From Prosopocoilus inquinatus (lineage: Eukaryota > Arthropoda > Insecta > Coleoptera > Lucanidae), in assembly GCA_036172665.1 (NCBI GenBank), contig CM069873.1, positions 49,694,001 to 49,758,000 of the forward strand: 64,000 bases of DNA, given 5' to 3'. Below, piece by piece: positions 10,316 through 20,976 of this stretch. The translations under genes were made by a program, and so were the position numbers. The notes under the pieces were generated by a model. The model did not search any database. It was not told where the DNA came from and saw nothing but the letters and a program-made list of their open reading frames with translations. Positions within the stretch are counted from its first letter, which is position 1. Every line of letters starts with the position of its first letter.

Positions 10316-11379
10316 AAATCCCAAAACGTACGCCAGGGTCGTAGTTTCCCTACTATTCGGCGGTAAGAATGAATTCATTAACAAGTGTGATCTCATAGAA
10401 GTTACAAAAACTTTCGGGTCTCATTGGCTGTTGTTATTAGCGCGCAACTAATATTGCGAAGAAAGGGGATCCCATCATGTTCTGCCATGCATATACGCCT
10501 GTTCTAAATCATCAGATTTGGTTTAATTGAAGCAAGTTGCATAATTCGAATCCAATATCAGAATCGATTTTCTCTTGCTTGTTTTTGAGATATGGGATGT
10601 TAATAAGAACCTGTACACTTTGGCTGATGATAATAGAAATCAAAACAAAAAAAAAGAAAAATTCTAACGAATCCCTGTCCAATAAGCAATACACGATGTC
10701 CACCCCATGTGTTTATTCTTCTAGAATCCGTATTTTATCCATAACATTTGGGAACGATATGTTAATTATATAAAAAGTTGAATTTTCGATATACTACTGA
10801 CCACAGTAGGACTTTCGGTTTCGGTAAAAAATAAAACTCTAGAAGAGTAAACACAGTTTGACAGGTGGTAGTACAGATCAAAACAAGGAAAAAATTTAAT
10901 AAACCCATGTCCAACACTCAATATGGGTGTCCACGATGTACAGGTTTTGTATTAAAACCTTGTAGATGAAAATGTCAAAAAGTCGGTTTTCTTTTTCCTT
11001 TCCCATTATATTTCTTTTATTAGATATAATATTAAAATTCTGGCTCAATTATCTATAAATATACAGTGGAATTGCAACCAAACTTTTCGTCTCTCCAAGA
11101 TTTATTTTATTTTTAACTGAGGTTTAGTATTATTTATAATAAAAGAGATATAAATTGGAAAAATTTTCTGACATTTTCTTAAATCTGAAGAACAAGCAGG
11201 AAGAAACGATTCTGTTTTCAGATAAGAGTTTGGCATTCGTTAATGCAATTTGTCCTCCTGTTAATCAATTCTGTAGGTTAATAGGGTAGGTTTATCCTTG
11301 AAAAAAATTCTTACAAAACAAAATACTGTGAGTTATATGTTCTTACGGTTTTGTTTAATATTTGCCTTTTTCATTATAA
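10316..11379. repeat. Fragments of the 9.7 kb MITE family in AT-rich DNA
   Basis: Bases 10668-10830 and 10890-10950 repeat pieces of the 9.7 kb MITE (GATGTCCACCCCATGTGTTTA, CCATGTCCAACACTCAATATG, GGACTTTCGGTTTCGG) without intact ends. They appear to be broken copies. The remainder to 11379 shows nothing recognisable. Confidence 0.55.
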
Positions 11380-11685
11380 GTTCAAATATCTCGAACACAA
11401 AACAAAATTAAAAAAAAACTTTAATTTTAAATCGAATGAAGACGATATTCTGTATGGGAAGTTTAATTTTTTATTTGTTTTTTGCTAAGTAAAACAATAA
11501 TAGTTAATTGAAGTTGACTCTTGTTCGTAGTAATGATAAGGTAATAGTTTTTAATAATTTACCGGATATGAGAAAAATTCCTGGTGTCACGAGTGACGAA
11601 GTTTCAAATGATAGTGAAATGTTGAGCGTTTCAGAGCGTTATTTTTTAATTTTGCTTTGTTTTCGAGTTATTTGAACTTCAAATA
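11380..11685. repeat. Inverted-repeat element, arms about 43 bp
   Basis: Bases 11380-11424 (AAGTTCAAATATCTCGAACAC..) are matched by the complement at 11636-11682 (..TTCGAGTTATTTGAACTT). The spacing is about 210 bases and there is no coding capacity. It sits in the putative 2.9 kb intron of the recombinase gene. Confidence 0.6.
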
Positions 11686-12178
11686 ATTAGATAAAATCAA
11701 AATCTTGTACAAAAAAATAGGATAGATACTGTCAAGCGGCATACAGATACAAATTAATGTTAAAAGCCATACCAAAGAAATATAAAGATGTTCCGGTACT
11801 ATCGACATGTCATGAGTTCATTATCAAAACATACTTTAGCAGTTTTCGTTTCAACGAGCGGAGTAGCATCGAGTAGAACAGATGTGATCCGCTTGACCAG
11901 TAAGCATTCTTTTCGTTTAAAGTGAACTGAGCCGTTTCGATCAGTTAGGTGTTTGAGGTTAAGAGTTTAATACGTTCTTTTCGTGTCGTAGCATCAGATG
12001 TGATGATGAGATCAGATCAGTTCAGATCATTTCGAGTTCAGATCACTTATGAAACGAAAACACCTTTTGTTAACTAAAGCACTTACTGGATTGAAAAAGC
12101 ATGACTTTTGACAGTTGTATGAACTATTAGGTAGCAATTTGTTGTACTAGAAAATATTTGACACATCATTTATCTTAG
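11686..12178. other. Region rich in GATC/CAGATC motifs before recombinase exon
   Basis: Bases 11985-12055 contain clustered CAGATC/GTTCAGATCA words, and GTTTTCGTTTC at 11843 is echoed as GAAACGAAAAC at 12050. This suggests a degraded short inverted-repeat element. It is followed by the TATCTTAG acceptor used by the exon at 12179. Confidence 0.35.
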
Positions 12179-14556
12179 CTTCCTGAAGAATCTGAGACCG
12201 ATCAAAATGAAGAACCCTTTGATGATTCTGATGCAGATCCAGACTATGTACCTAGTAGTGATTCAGATGTTAGTTTTGTTTATTAAATAGAGTTATTTTC
12301 TGTTACACTGCGTAAATATTTATGTTTTAGCGTACACGAAACTCTGAAGAAAATTCTTCTATAAATAAATTCTCTATATCAAACACCGATAATGAAAACC
12401 TTCAAGAAAAAGAAACTCTCCCGCAATTACCACAGCCTGGTACAAGCAAAGAAAGTGAAAACATAATGCGTGATTGGATTGCTGAGGATTCCGCCCCATC
12501 ACCTTGGCCAGCCCCTGAATTAGGAAGTTTATTTTCGACTAACTTAAACGATCAATCAAAGATAGTCCGAAAGGGTAAAAAGGGGAAAGACTTTTGCATT
12601 TTCTGCGAAAACTCTGTTCTTAATTTTGCCAGACACATTAAGAGAAATCATGCCGCCGAAATAGAAGTTCAAAAAATTTTTTCTCTTCCCTCTGGTAGTA
12701 AAGAAAGGAAAGATTTATTGTCAATAGTCCGCAAAAAGGGAAATTACTTGAATTGTAACGAAGTGTGTAAAGCAGTTAAAAAACCAAATTTAGGAGATGA
12801 TCTCTTACCTTGCAGTAATTGTTTAGGTTTTTACGCGGCAAAACAACTTTGGCGGCACAGAAAAAAGTATGTGGAGCACAGTAATAAGTTTCACCAAAAC
12901 GACGCTCATGATTTTTTAACAAAACACTTAAAAATTGATCCTCAATTGAGGGAAACAGTTTTCCCTAGAATGAGGCCTGATAAAGTGTCTTTAGCTGCTA
13001 AAAAAGACCTTTTAATTTGTGCATATGGCGCGAGGTATATCAAAATTCATCGAGAAAGACACTTTGTGAATGTAGCTTCACGAAAAATGAGGGAACTTGC
13101 TAAACTACTAATAGAAGTTAAAACCAAAGTTCCAGCTATTAGTAATTTGTTTGACGTGTTGAAACCAGAATATTTTGACGATATTATTGCGGCAACGAAG
13201 GCTGTTGCAAAATATAACTTGGAACAAGATTGTTACGAATCGCCCACATATGCATTAAATATGGGTACAACACTGAAACAATGTGCGAAATCGCTATTAT
13301 ATTTGCCCTAAAAAGAAAAGAAATATATGCAACAATTCCAGCAGCCGAATCTGAAGACAGTAATACAACTTATAGAATCACATTGGCGTTTCGAAATTTC
13401 CAGTCAAGCTGCCAATGATTTAAACATGAATAAATGGAACAAGGTTACTCTTATTCCGCTGGCGAGCGACTTAAAACTGTTAAAGGAGTATTTAACCCAA
13501 AAAGCAAATACTGCAACAATTACTTTATATGACGACGAAAAGAATCAAGCGGCTTATGTTACTCTTCTAGAGACAGTCTTCTGCAGAGTTATGTTACTAA
13601 ATAGAAGAAGACCAGGTGAGCTGCAGAGATTGCTGCTTCAAACATATGAAAAAAGCGACACTGTATCTCAAAATTACGAGGAGTTTTCAGATGTAATAAC
13701 ACCATCTGAAAAAATTTTGATGCGAAAATTTAAGAGAATTGTTATTAGAGGGAAAAGAGGTAGGGGTGTTCCTGTTCTATTCAGTTGCGATGTACAAGAG
13801 CATATAAAGATTTTGCTGCAATGTCGTCAAATTTTTTTAAACAAAAAGAATTTATATTTATTTGGAAACCCAGGAACAATAGAACCCATTCTTGGTTACA
13901 AAGTTTTAAAAAAATATGCAACATCGTGTGGAGCAAAGAATCCACAAGCTATAACCGCAACCAAGTTGCGAAAGCACTTAGCGACCTTAACGCAAATATT
14001 CAGCATGAGTGAAAATGATATAGAACAACTAGCATCCTTTATGGGTCACACGGTGGGAGTTCACAGAGGATCATACCGATTACCAGATGATGTGTTCCAG
14101 ACTGCAAAGATTTCCAAATTATTATTATTAATGGAAAAGGGAGCAGCTGCTGAATTTAAAGGTAAACCTTTAAATGAGATTGAACTAGACCTAAATGATG
14201 ATCTTATGGCAATCGACGACGAGAATGCGGCTAATGCAGCTGATGGAAATGATCGAAACGACAATGACATTCACATTCAACCTATTTCTCCAATAGAGGT
14301 AAATCATGCTGAAATAGAGAATCGTGAAGGTATTAATCAAGGTCGCAAAAAAGTTGGAGCAAAAAGAACGTTAGTTTTTTGGACTGAAGAGCAAAAAAGG
14401 GTTGTGCAAGAATATTTTAAAAATCACATTAGAAGGAAAAAACCACCGAAAAAATTTGAGTGCATAGAATTAAAAGAACAGAATAAAGCTCTCCTTAAAA
14501 ATAAGGATTGGTTAAAGATTAAAGTGTATGTACAGAACCAGTATAGTAAGAGATAG

Positions 14557-15072
14557 TAAAAGAAAATCTTTCACGTTTGTCTTATTTTTACTTTTTTTTC
14601 TTCAGTTTTCAATACTGATAATCTTTTCTGTAAAATGTATGTTTCATATAAACATTTATAAAATGAACTTCTTGTTATTCAAAAACTACAAAATGGTGTC
14701 CATATTTTCTTAAATGTTACAAAATATGTAATTTATTAGGCAATAAAAGTTTTTTTTTTGGTACTTTCATAATTAATGTTATTTTGCTTTGCGTCAAAAA
14801 CAAATACTATTTCATTTTTTAACTAAATTTATTACAAAATATAATATACACAAAATAAATACTAAACAAACACATACACTTTCCACTTCTGCAAATTTGA
14901 ATTTGACATTAAAATTGTTGTTTTTAAAGATAAAAATTCTGTATCTATCATTCTAACTTCTAATGCATTTCCAATGTGCATCCAGTCACCCGCCTCACTC
15001 TAGTTTCTTCCGGTTCTTGGTCACCTAAAAATATAACTTTGAATTAACACAGTCTCCACGTTTAGTGGAAAA
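14557..15072. other. 3' flank of the recombinase gene
   Basis: AT-rich. AATAAAAG at about 14742, some 185 bases after the stop codon, is a plausible polyadenylation signal. Nothing else is recognised. Confidence 0.45.
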
Positions 15073-15209
15073 TAGGGCCTATTCTGCATCGAGTATGATA
15101 AATTTAAAGGCTTGTTGCTATTGTGACAACCAATCATAAACCTTTATAATCGGTTGTTACATAGCAACATACCCTTAAATTTAACGTACTCGATACAGAA
15201 TAGGTCCTA
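15073..15209. repeat. Hairpin MITE, 137 bp
   Basis: The sequence folds almost end to end: TAGGGCCTATTCTG..at the left and CAGAATAGGTCCTA at the right, with inner matches AAATTTAAAGGCTTGTTGCTA and TAGCAACATACCCTTAAATTT. The loop is about 14 bases around CATAAACCTTTATA. Confidence 0.85.
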
Positions 15210-15308
15210 ATGCCTGAAAAAATCATGTTTTCTCTTACAGCGTGTAGTGTACGTGTTTATATTGAATTTTATAATATTGCTTCTAGGCACACCACACAAG
15301 AAAGTAAT

Positions 15309-15781
15309 CTGAGCAAGAATTCGTTTTATCGGTGCGGCACTAGGCAGCCTTTTTATCCTGTCACTTACATACTTTGCAAATGGCTTCTAGGAAGCAACCA
15401 AAAAAAGAATCCGAGCAAAAATTGTTTTAATATGTTGTTAACGCGCACTTAGGTGACATTATATCTGTGTTCAAAATGTTAGTTTTGTAAGATAAAGAAT
15501 CCAGAAAATATTGCCAAAAGACAAAATTTTTACTCCTACTTCAGGGGTTATAAGTCCCTTATTATTCAGTTTTGGAAAAAATATTATATAAAAAGGTTTT
15601 TTGATGTTCTATTCACCCTAAAAATATCGGGAGACATTTCTTAATCGCGATGTATGTAAGTGACTGGATGTTTAATGAAGAAATTACACCGCATCGCTCC
15701 CTACATCGATAAAACAAATTTTTGCGCGGATTGTCTCTTTAGGTGCTTCCTAAAAGCCACCTGCAAAATATTGAAGTGGCA
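15309..15781. repeat. Degenerate element with one direct and one inverted copy of a 60-bp motif
   Basis: A motif containing GGCTTCTAGGAAGC and GAGCAAAAATTGTTTTA (15373-15430) recurs as its complement at 15709-15766. Part of the same motif (GAGCAAGAATTCGTTTTATCG) lies directly repeated at about 15317. No coding sequence. Confidence 0.55.
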
Positions 15782-15882
15782 GAGTCTCTAATAAAAAAGT
15801 TACGAGTCCGTTCTGCCTTTTTATGTGGTCCCTTTAAACAATATTTAGAATGTGTAAAGGTGCAAACATGCCAAAGAAACCG

Positions 15883-16082
15883 CGCTGTTCACCCTCAATA
15901 TTTAGGTCGCGCTTGATACCGCGATATCATCTCGATATACAACAAATGGAACTTTGCATTTCGAAGACAAATAGCAGTCCATATCTTCGAAGTACACGAT
16001 TCCATTTAAAACTATTCATTTGTTTTACATTGAGATGATATTGCGGTATCGAGCGCGACCTAAATATCAAGGGTGAACAGCG
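15883..16082. repeat. Palindromic MITE, 200 bp
   Basis: The ends CGCTGTTCACCCT and AGGGTGAACAGCG are perfect complements. The arms continue for about 70 bases (ATATTTAGGTCGCGCTTGATACCGCGATATCATCTC and its complement) around a loop of about 60 bases. There is no ORF. The good match suggests a fairly recent insertion. Confidence 0.85.
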
Positions 16083-16209
16083 AGGGCTCTTCGGCTTGTC
16101 GGTATCCTAAGTGGTTAACGGTAAAGTTCACTATAAACACACATACACTAATCCCTACGATTTATTGCTGGAAAATATTGCTAGAATAACTCCGCTTAAA
16201 GAAGCAGTA

Positions 16210-16580
16210 AACGAAATTATCTTTTTTGTTCACATTGTTTAGACGAATTCGTCTTACGGTAATATAACGCGAATAAAACAGTTTTCACAACAAAAAGTGA
16301 TTTTTCTTCTACATGAATTTTTATTTAATTATATAATTTTATACTGAATGACTTTCTTTTGGCAATTTTGCAAAATGAACACATGTACATAAGTGTTGTG
16401 AAAAATACATTTTTCATTCTAGTGGAGTAAAATGTTCTCACTATTTTTCAGTATTGCTATAAGAAAGCCATTCAGAATAAAAAGAGATAACTGAACAGAT
16501 TCATTCAGATTATTCGCATTACATTAAGGCAAAATTTCGGGTAAATAATGTGAACAAAAGAGATAGTTTTGCTGGGACTA
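16210..16580. repeat. Degenerate inverted-repeat element
   Basis: Bases 16216-16240 (GAAATTATCTTTTTTGTTCAC) match the complement near 16550-16573 (GTGAACAAAAGAGATAGTTTT). An inner pair (ACTGAATGACTTTCTT and AAGAAAGCCATTCAG) also matches. This is a decayed MITE. Confidence 0.55.
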
Positions 16581-16930
16581 TTATCAAATTAATATCAACT
16601 GTAATATTATAAAAGATTAAGTAGCGACATCCTGCAATCGTTTTCTAACCTGACATTGCTTCTGCTAGCGAGGCCCCAAATAGGACTGAAACAGCTATAC
16701 AGAGGATGTTCGAGAGATCCTCTGTAATAAAAAACGATTTGCAACAAAATTTTGTAATCTTATAATTGAAGTTTTCTCTAAATAATACAGTTGTCTTTAG
16801 GGTGACCATTTATTTCCAGAAAGAGACTGTCATTAGAAAACTTGAAATTCCCAAGCTTAATCTATAGCTACCGACTTACCATTGAATTGTTGGCTTCCGG
16901 TTGGAACCGCGTCTCTTCTCGGATTTCTTC

Positions 16931-16976
16931 TACTACCGACGTTTCGTTCTCTACTGCAGAAGAACTTCCTCAGGGC
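16931..16976 (-). ncRNA. Hammerhead ribozyme motif (Penelope left copy)
   Basis: The minus strand reads CTGAGGA, stem II GTTCT/AGAAC, then GAAACGTC. The variable core position is G, which the hammerhead consensus allows. Stem III is the minimal A-CG-U and the cleavage triplet is GUC. Stem I can pair only two or three bases (CC with GG). The core is complete and better preserved than its partner at 17403. Confidence 0.65.
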
Positions 16977-17060
16977 TGCTGCTGGTGGTCTTGCTGCTGT
17001 TTCTTGTAAGTCGTTGACACTGAGTTGGTGTGTCCGCTGTCGTGGTATTTATAGTGATCG

Positions 17061-17300
17061 ATGGGGGCAGCGGGTTTAGCTGAACACAAACAAGAAACTG
17101 GCCACCAGATCCAATTTTCCGACACAAAACTCCTAGCCCACTCGTCTCATTTCTTTAACCGTAAAATCCGTGAATCTATAGAAATTTTCAAACACTCCAA
17201 TAACCCGAACCTCGATAATGGCTTCTACCTTCACAATACATGGAAATATCTCATTAACGGCTCGTCACGCATCAACAGATCAATCCCCGCCCATCGTTCC
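17061..17300 (+). pseudogene. Penelope-like element, GIY-YIG endonuclease tail
   Basis: The frame opens from about 17073 with AGLAEHKQETGHQI and continues DTKLLAHSSHFFNRKIRESI and NGFYLHNTWKYLIN. This block is typical of the C-terminal GIY-YIG endonuclease part of insect Penelope-like proteins, where LAEH..TGH and RKIRES are conserved. The N-terminal catalytic GIY and YIG strands and the reverse transcriptase are missing. The frame runs on into the terminal repeat to 17450 but that part is not protein-like. The copy is 5'-truncated and inactive. Confidence 0.75.
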
Positions 17301-17402
17301 ACCCCGCAGCCGCCATCGACCACTATAAATACCACCACTGCGGACATACTAACTGAGTCTCAACGACTTACAAGAAGAAGCAGCAAGACCATCAGCAGCA
17401 GC

Positions 17403-17445
17403 AGCCCTGAGGAAGTTCTTCTGCAATGGAAAACGAAATGTCGGC
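17403..17445 (+). ncRNA. Degenerate hammerhead ribozyme motif (Penelope right copy)
   Basis: Core CTGAGGA at 17406-17412 and GAAA at 17434-17437 are kept, but the 3' strand of stem II has mutated from AGAAC to AAAAC and the cleavage region reads ATGTC. It is likely weaker than the left copy. Confidence 0.5.
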
Positions 17446-17498
17446 AGTAGAAGAAATCCGACAAGAGACGCGGTTCCAAGCGGAAGCCAGGAATTCAA

Positions 17499-18201
17499 CA
17501 GCGGACGACGGCCGCGGAAGTCTTCAAGTTAAAGTAGCTACTTACCGTAACATTTTTGTCCTGACGAACATGTTTTCACATTAGCGATCCACTGAGAAAC
17601 TGAAAATCATCTGAAAATATTAGTTGCCTTTCTATTGATTACGAACGTTATTTTTTAAGAACTCTGGAGTAACGCAGTACTTTTGGATATAAAAAAAAGT
17701 TTCGTGTTTAAATTTCAATCTAGCGAAAAGTCAGTTTCATGTTTAAATTTCATGAAACGAAGAAATGAGTTTTATGTTTCAAGAAAACTTTCAGAAATTT
17801 TGAAAGAATTTCATGACGGTATTTTGAGGAAGTACCTTTAAGTATCCCCCTACCATTTAAGAACTTAGTAAAATTGACAACACTGCTGGAGCTTGCATTG
17901 CTTATCATATGGAAGCGTATACCCAAAATGGTCGCCTTATTGATGTTTAATCGGAGGTAGGTGTATATCAGCGGACGTCTTATGTATAGGACCACCGAAG
18001 GAGTTACAAATGATAGTCCACTAGTAATATACACCAGGCGCGCCATGTTGGACGCCATATAGAACAGTTATGAAAGGAGCTTCCAGTGATACTAGGATAT
18101 ATATATATATATATATATATATACACTATGTGTATATGCAAAGAGAAAAAGAAAAGTTTGATGCCTTTTTTTAATTTTTACCACAAATTCACAATAGGTA
18201 A
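17499..18201. other. No gene recognised; TA microsatellite at 18098-18123
   Basis: The minus-strand open frame 17750-18058 has no recognisable domain. A TA dinucleotide tract ends the segment next to a hairpin MITE. Confidence 0.45.
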
Positions 18202-18310
18202 TACGACGCTCGCTTAAAACGATACCATTCGACAGTTTCGTAGCCCTTACGCTGAATGTTTTTAAGGGCGTGGTTCGCATGCGGGAGTATCGTTTTAAGT
18301 GAGCGTCGTA
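18202..18310. repeat. Short hairpin MITE, 109 bp
   Basis: TACGACGCTCGCTTAAAACG at the left and CGTTTTAAGTGAGCGTCGTA at the right are complementary apart from one base. The inner sequence is partly self-complementary too (CGTAGCCCTTACG..TTTAAGGGCGTGG). Confidence 0.85.
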
Positions 18311-18802
18311 GTACATATGTCATTAATTGACAAAAATGTAACGTTCTGAATACGTGATTTATAAACGTCATTAATTCGTTGTAATATGACGTCTTTGGTG
18401 TGTGACTCTTTCCTGTCATATTTACGTCTTGTTAACGTGATTTTTGACGTTATAAGGTGAGAAGTCAACAAGTGCGAGTATATACCGAAAATTTTATCAG
18501 ACGCGTGGGAGTTAATCTATAAAGGGGAAATGCCCTTACAAGGAAAAGGGGGGGGGGCGAATATTGTTGAATTTACAAAGATTTACAGTAACTGTCACTC
18601 TAACTTTTTTTTTATATTATCACCACTTATATAAATAAAATAATAATAATAAAATACCGATGAAAAACTTTTGGAAGACGACAATTTGCACAATTTTTTG
18701 TACAGGAACAAGAAATATAATACAAGATTACAAAGGGGGCGATCAGTACATGCACAAAATTAAGAGCAAAATTACAATACCAGTGCTGTTTTTATAACCG
18801 AT
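18311..18802. other. ACGT-motif cluster and G run
   Basis: Bases 18338-18450 carry repeated AACGTC/TGACGTC/TAACGTG words like those at 4488-4625. A run of about 10 G lies near 18548-18557. No gene recognised. Confidence 0.35.
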
Positions 18803-19200
18803 TGTAAGTAGCTGCATTTAATGATTAAGAATACACCAACGATATTATTCCTATCCTGTTTTGTTCAATAAGTAATTATGTATTTACTCTTATTGATAAG
18901 ATGAATCAGGGCGCCTCACAATTCGGAAAATATTTAACTATCCCAGACTCTGCATTGTGACGCACCGCCCACCCTTGGAACACTGACCTTTGTAATTATC
19001 AATTAACGATAACTATTCATATAAAACCAAAGTAAGAACATTTCAGTCAGTCTTGCAATCAGTCAGTCAATCACTCCTTCAAATTTAAAGTTAGTATTAG
19101 TTTTCGTGTAACCTTGGTGCGAAATAGTGTAAATTCTTAAATAAAACACTAATTTACTGTGAACATTGAGTTCCTTCTGTCACCACCTCGTTCCATTACA
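18803..19200 (+). repeat. Possible solo or 5' LTR, 398 bp
   Basis: The segment starts TGTAAG and ends TTACA, giving short inverted TG..CA ends. It contains CATATAAAACC (19019-19029), a good TATA box, and AATAAAAC (19139) about 110 bases downstream, in the order expected of U3-R-U5. I found no second copy in the window and no obvious primer-binding site right after it. Confidence 0.4.
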
Positions 19201-20460
19201 CGATATTGATAAATAGTTTTTACAGTGTTTGCGGATTAAATATTTTACGATATCGTAAAGGAAACATATAATTTTTTTTTAATTGCGAAATTCAGAATAA
19301 TTACTACAACAACAACAGTAACAAGAATAACACAGAAAAAATTAACGGAACCGTTATAAGTGTGGACAAAATAAAATTTGAAAACGAAGTAAATTACAGT
19401 GTTAGTGAAAATATTTATGCTCGCTCGTTAAAATGAATGTTGAAGAAATTCTTGACGTTCGTCAGTGTACTACTAAATTCGATAAACATAAACTGTTCAA
19501 GTTAAATTTAAAAAAATATGAAACATTTAAATAATTTGTTACAAAATAATTTAAGTGTTCATGAAAAGAAAAAAAATTGATTTCCAACTTTTAAAATTGC
19601 ATTCAGTGGACGTAAAACTTCGCTTGCAAATGAAAGAGTTTAACGACACCGAAAAGCAACAAGATAAGGACATTGGAAACGATAGAATTAAAGTAATTGT
19701 TAATATGTCACCTTTAATTATTTTTCTAGTTAATATGTCACCTTTAATTATTTTTCTATTTATTTATTTTTTTGTTAAAGTCCGCTTTCAAGAAAAGAAT
19801 TCTGACCGGTGCACTAATTAACATTAAGCAAGTTAAACTTGAAGATTTTCTAAAAGATGCCGCTTACATTATTAATGTCAAAATAAAGAATCGGCTTCGG
19901 GCGATGCAAACTTTTAAATTAATTTATTCGCCCGGAACAAGATATGATCAAATACAAATATTTAAACTCGAAGAATCACATCGTCAATCATGGTACGGAT
20001 GAATCCTTCAACAAATATCGTTATAGAAACTATCTAGAAAAAGAATCGGTGAGATCTTCAACAGTTGCTATTAGACTTGAGGTAGAAAGTGACACTTGAA
20101 TTTAGGGAAGAAACGATTGCAGCAAATGCCGTTAGAAACACAAGAATACGTGTAATTAATGAGATGAGAAAGCCTGAAAACGAAGGAAAATTAATTACTC
20201 TGATACCTCCTACAAACCAGAGATACGGGATGATTATTGGGGCGACGGGTTCTCTTGGACAAGGTGCAACAATAGGGTCAAGAAAAGATAATTCAAGTGT
20301 TCAATGCTGCTGCTGCTATTGTGAAAACTTAAGATTTTACATCAATAAAGATAAATACATGGAAAATCCAACATTAGTGATGATATTTATTGTAAACAAT
20401 TGTAAATTGAACAATTGTAATTGAAAAAAGAACTTTTGTCGTTCCCCACCAACATATAAA
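19201..20460 (+). pseudogene. Decayed internal region following the possible LTR, gag-like at best
   Basis: Several short plus-strand frames (19436-19530, 19796-20002, 20089-20424) look like one coding sequence cut by stops and shifts. They include ITGALINIKQ-like text (as LTGALINIKQVKLEDFLKDA) and MRKPENEGKLITLIPPTNQRYG. I do not recognise the family. The position behind a possible LTR suggests a gag remnant, which is inference. At 19703-19758 a 29-bp unit (GTTAATATGTCACCTTTAA..) is tandemly duplicated. Confidence 0.35.
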
Positions 20461-20976
20461 TCGTATAAAAATCGATGCTACATGTATATTTTTGTTAGTT
20501 TTAAATACGAGCTACAATGGTAAAAAATGTCTCAAGAGAAATTTTCTTTGCTAATGGAATGAAATTAATAAATTAAGAAAAATTATTTGGTTAAGTTGGA
20601 ACCTTCGACGAATGAAAAATATATATCTTTACCTTGACAGCTACGAGTGTTTTCGGTGGACTGTCAAGATTAGCGCATTACAGCAGATAATTTGGATGCT
20701 GAGTGCAATGCAATCGTATTACGCCACGCAAAGTCATTCAGTTACATTGACAACTTAGAGTCATTTCGTATTCTGCACTACTATTGCAAAGCGTTCGGAT
20801 ATTTCCGGAAGAATGCGATTGCTAGTAAAAATCTGTACTCTGTATATCAGAATAGAAAATATAGTAGAAATTTGGTGACATTCTATTTAGTTCCTTTTTA
20901 TTGTTGGTAGTTTATTTACCTATTAATTTCCCTCCATAAAATTGCGTCTATAGTCTATACTATACACACGTAATTT
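20461..20976. other. No gene recognised
   Basis: AT-rich. The short open frame at 20692-20910 has no recognisable domain. The segment ends at the ATTT target duplication of the next element. Confidence 0.5.

Larger units (their letters stand above)
9089..14556 (+). pseudogene. Tyrosine recombinase (Crypton-like) with zinc-finger N-terminus and SANT-like tail, one in-frame stop
   Basis: The secure part is exon 12331-14556, one frame of 742 codons broken only by TAA at 13309-13311. Exon 12179-12268 (acidic, DADPDYVPSSDSD) precedes it in phase 0. Two further exon-like pieces, 9089-9124 and 9193-9306, have GTAAGT and GTATGT donors, are also phase 0, and are tentative. Domains in order: acidic leader; CxxC-type fingers (FCIFCENS..HIKRNH, and a second C/H cluster near 12812-12895); a helical domain; then the recombinase core with NRRRPGEL (first Arg), RGKRGRGVPVLF (Lys), ATKLRKHLATL (second Arg), FMGHTVGVHRGSYRLP (His and nucleophile Tyr). 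The end (WTEEQKRVVQEYF..DWLKIKVYVQN) is SANT/Myb-like. Such proteins are widespread in insects and fish and look like Crypton-derived genes. AATAAA follows at 14742. If the stop is a sequencing error, this would be an intact gene of about 820 codons. Confidence 0.7.
16881..17498. mobile_element. Penelope-like element remnant with inverted terminal copies
   Basis: Bases 16881-17073 are an inverted copy of 17302-17498. Both contain the hammerhead core and the string of CAGCAG triplets. Between them lies the coding tail of the element. Left flank 16581-16880 shows nothing recognisable. Confidence 0.75.

Noticed and set aside
17750..18058. 102-codon minus-strand open frame
   Set aside because: No domain, no intron signals and no similarity I recognise; a chance frame in a repeat-rich flank.
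18803..20460. A complete LTR retrotransposon at 18.8 kb
   Set aside because: Only one LTR-like segment, no primer-binding site, no pol, and the internal frames are not recognisable; kept as low-confidence pieces only.
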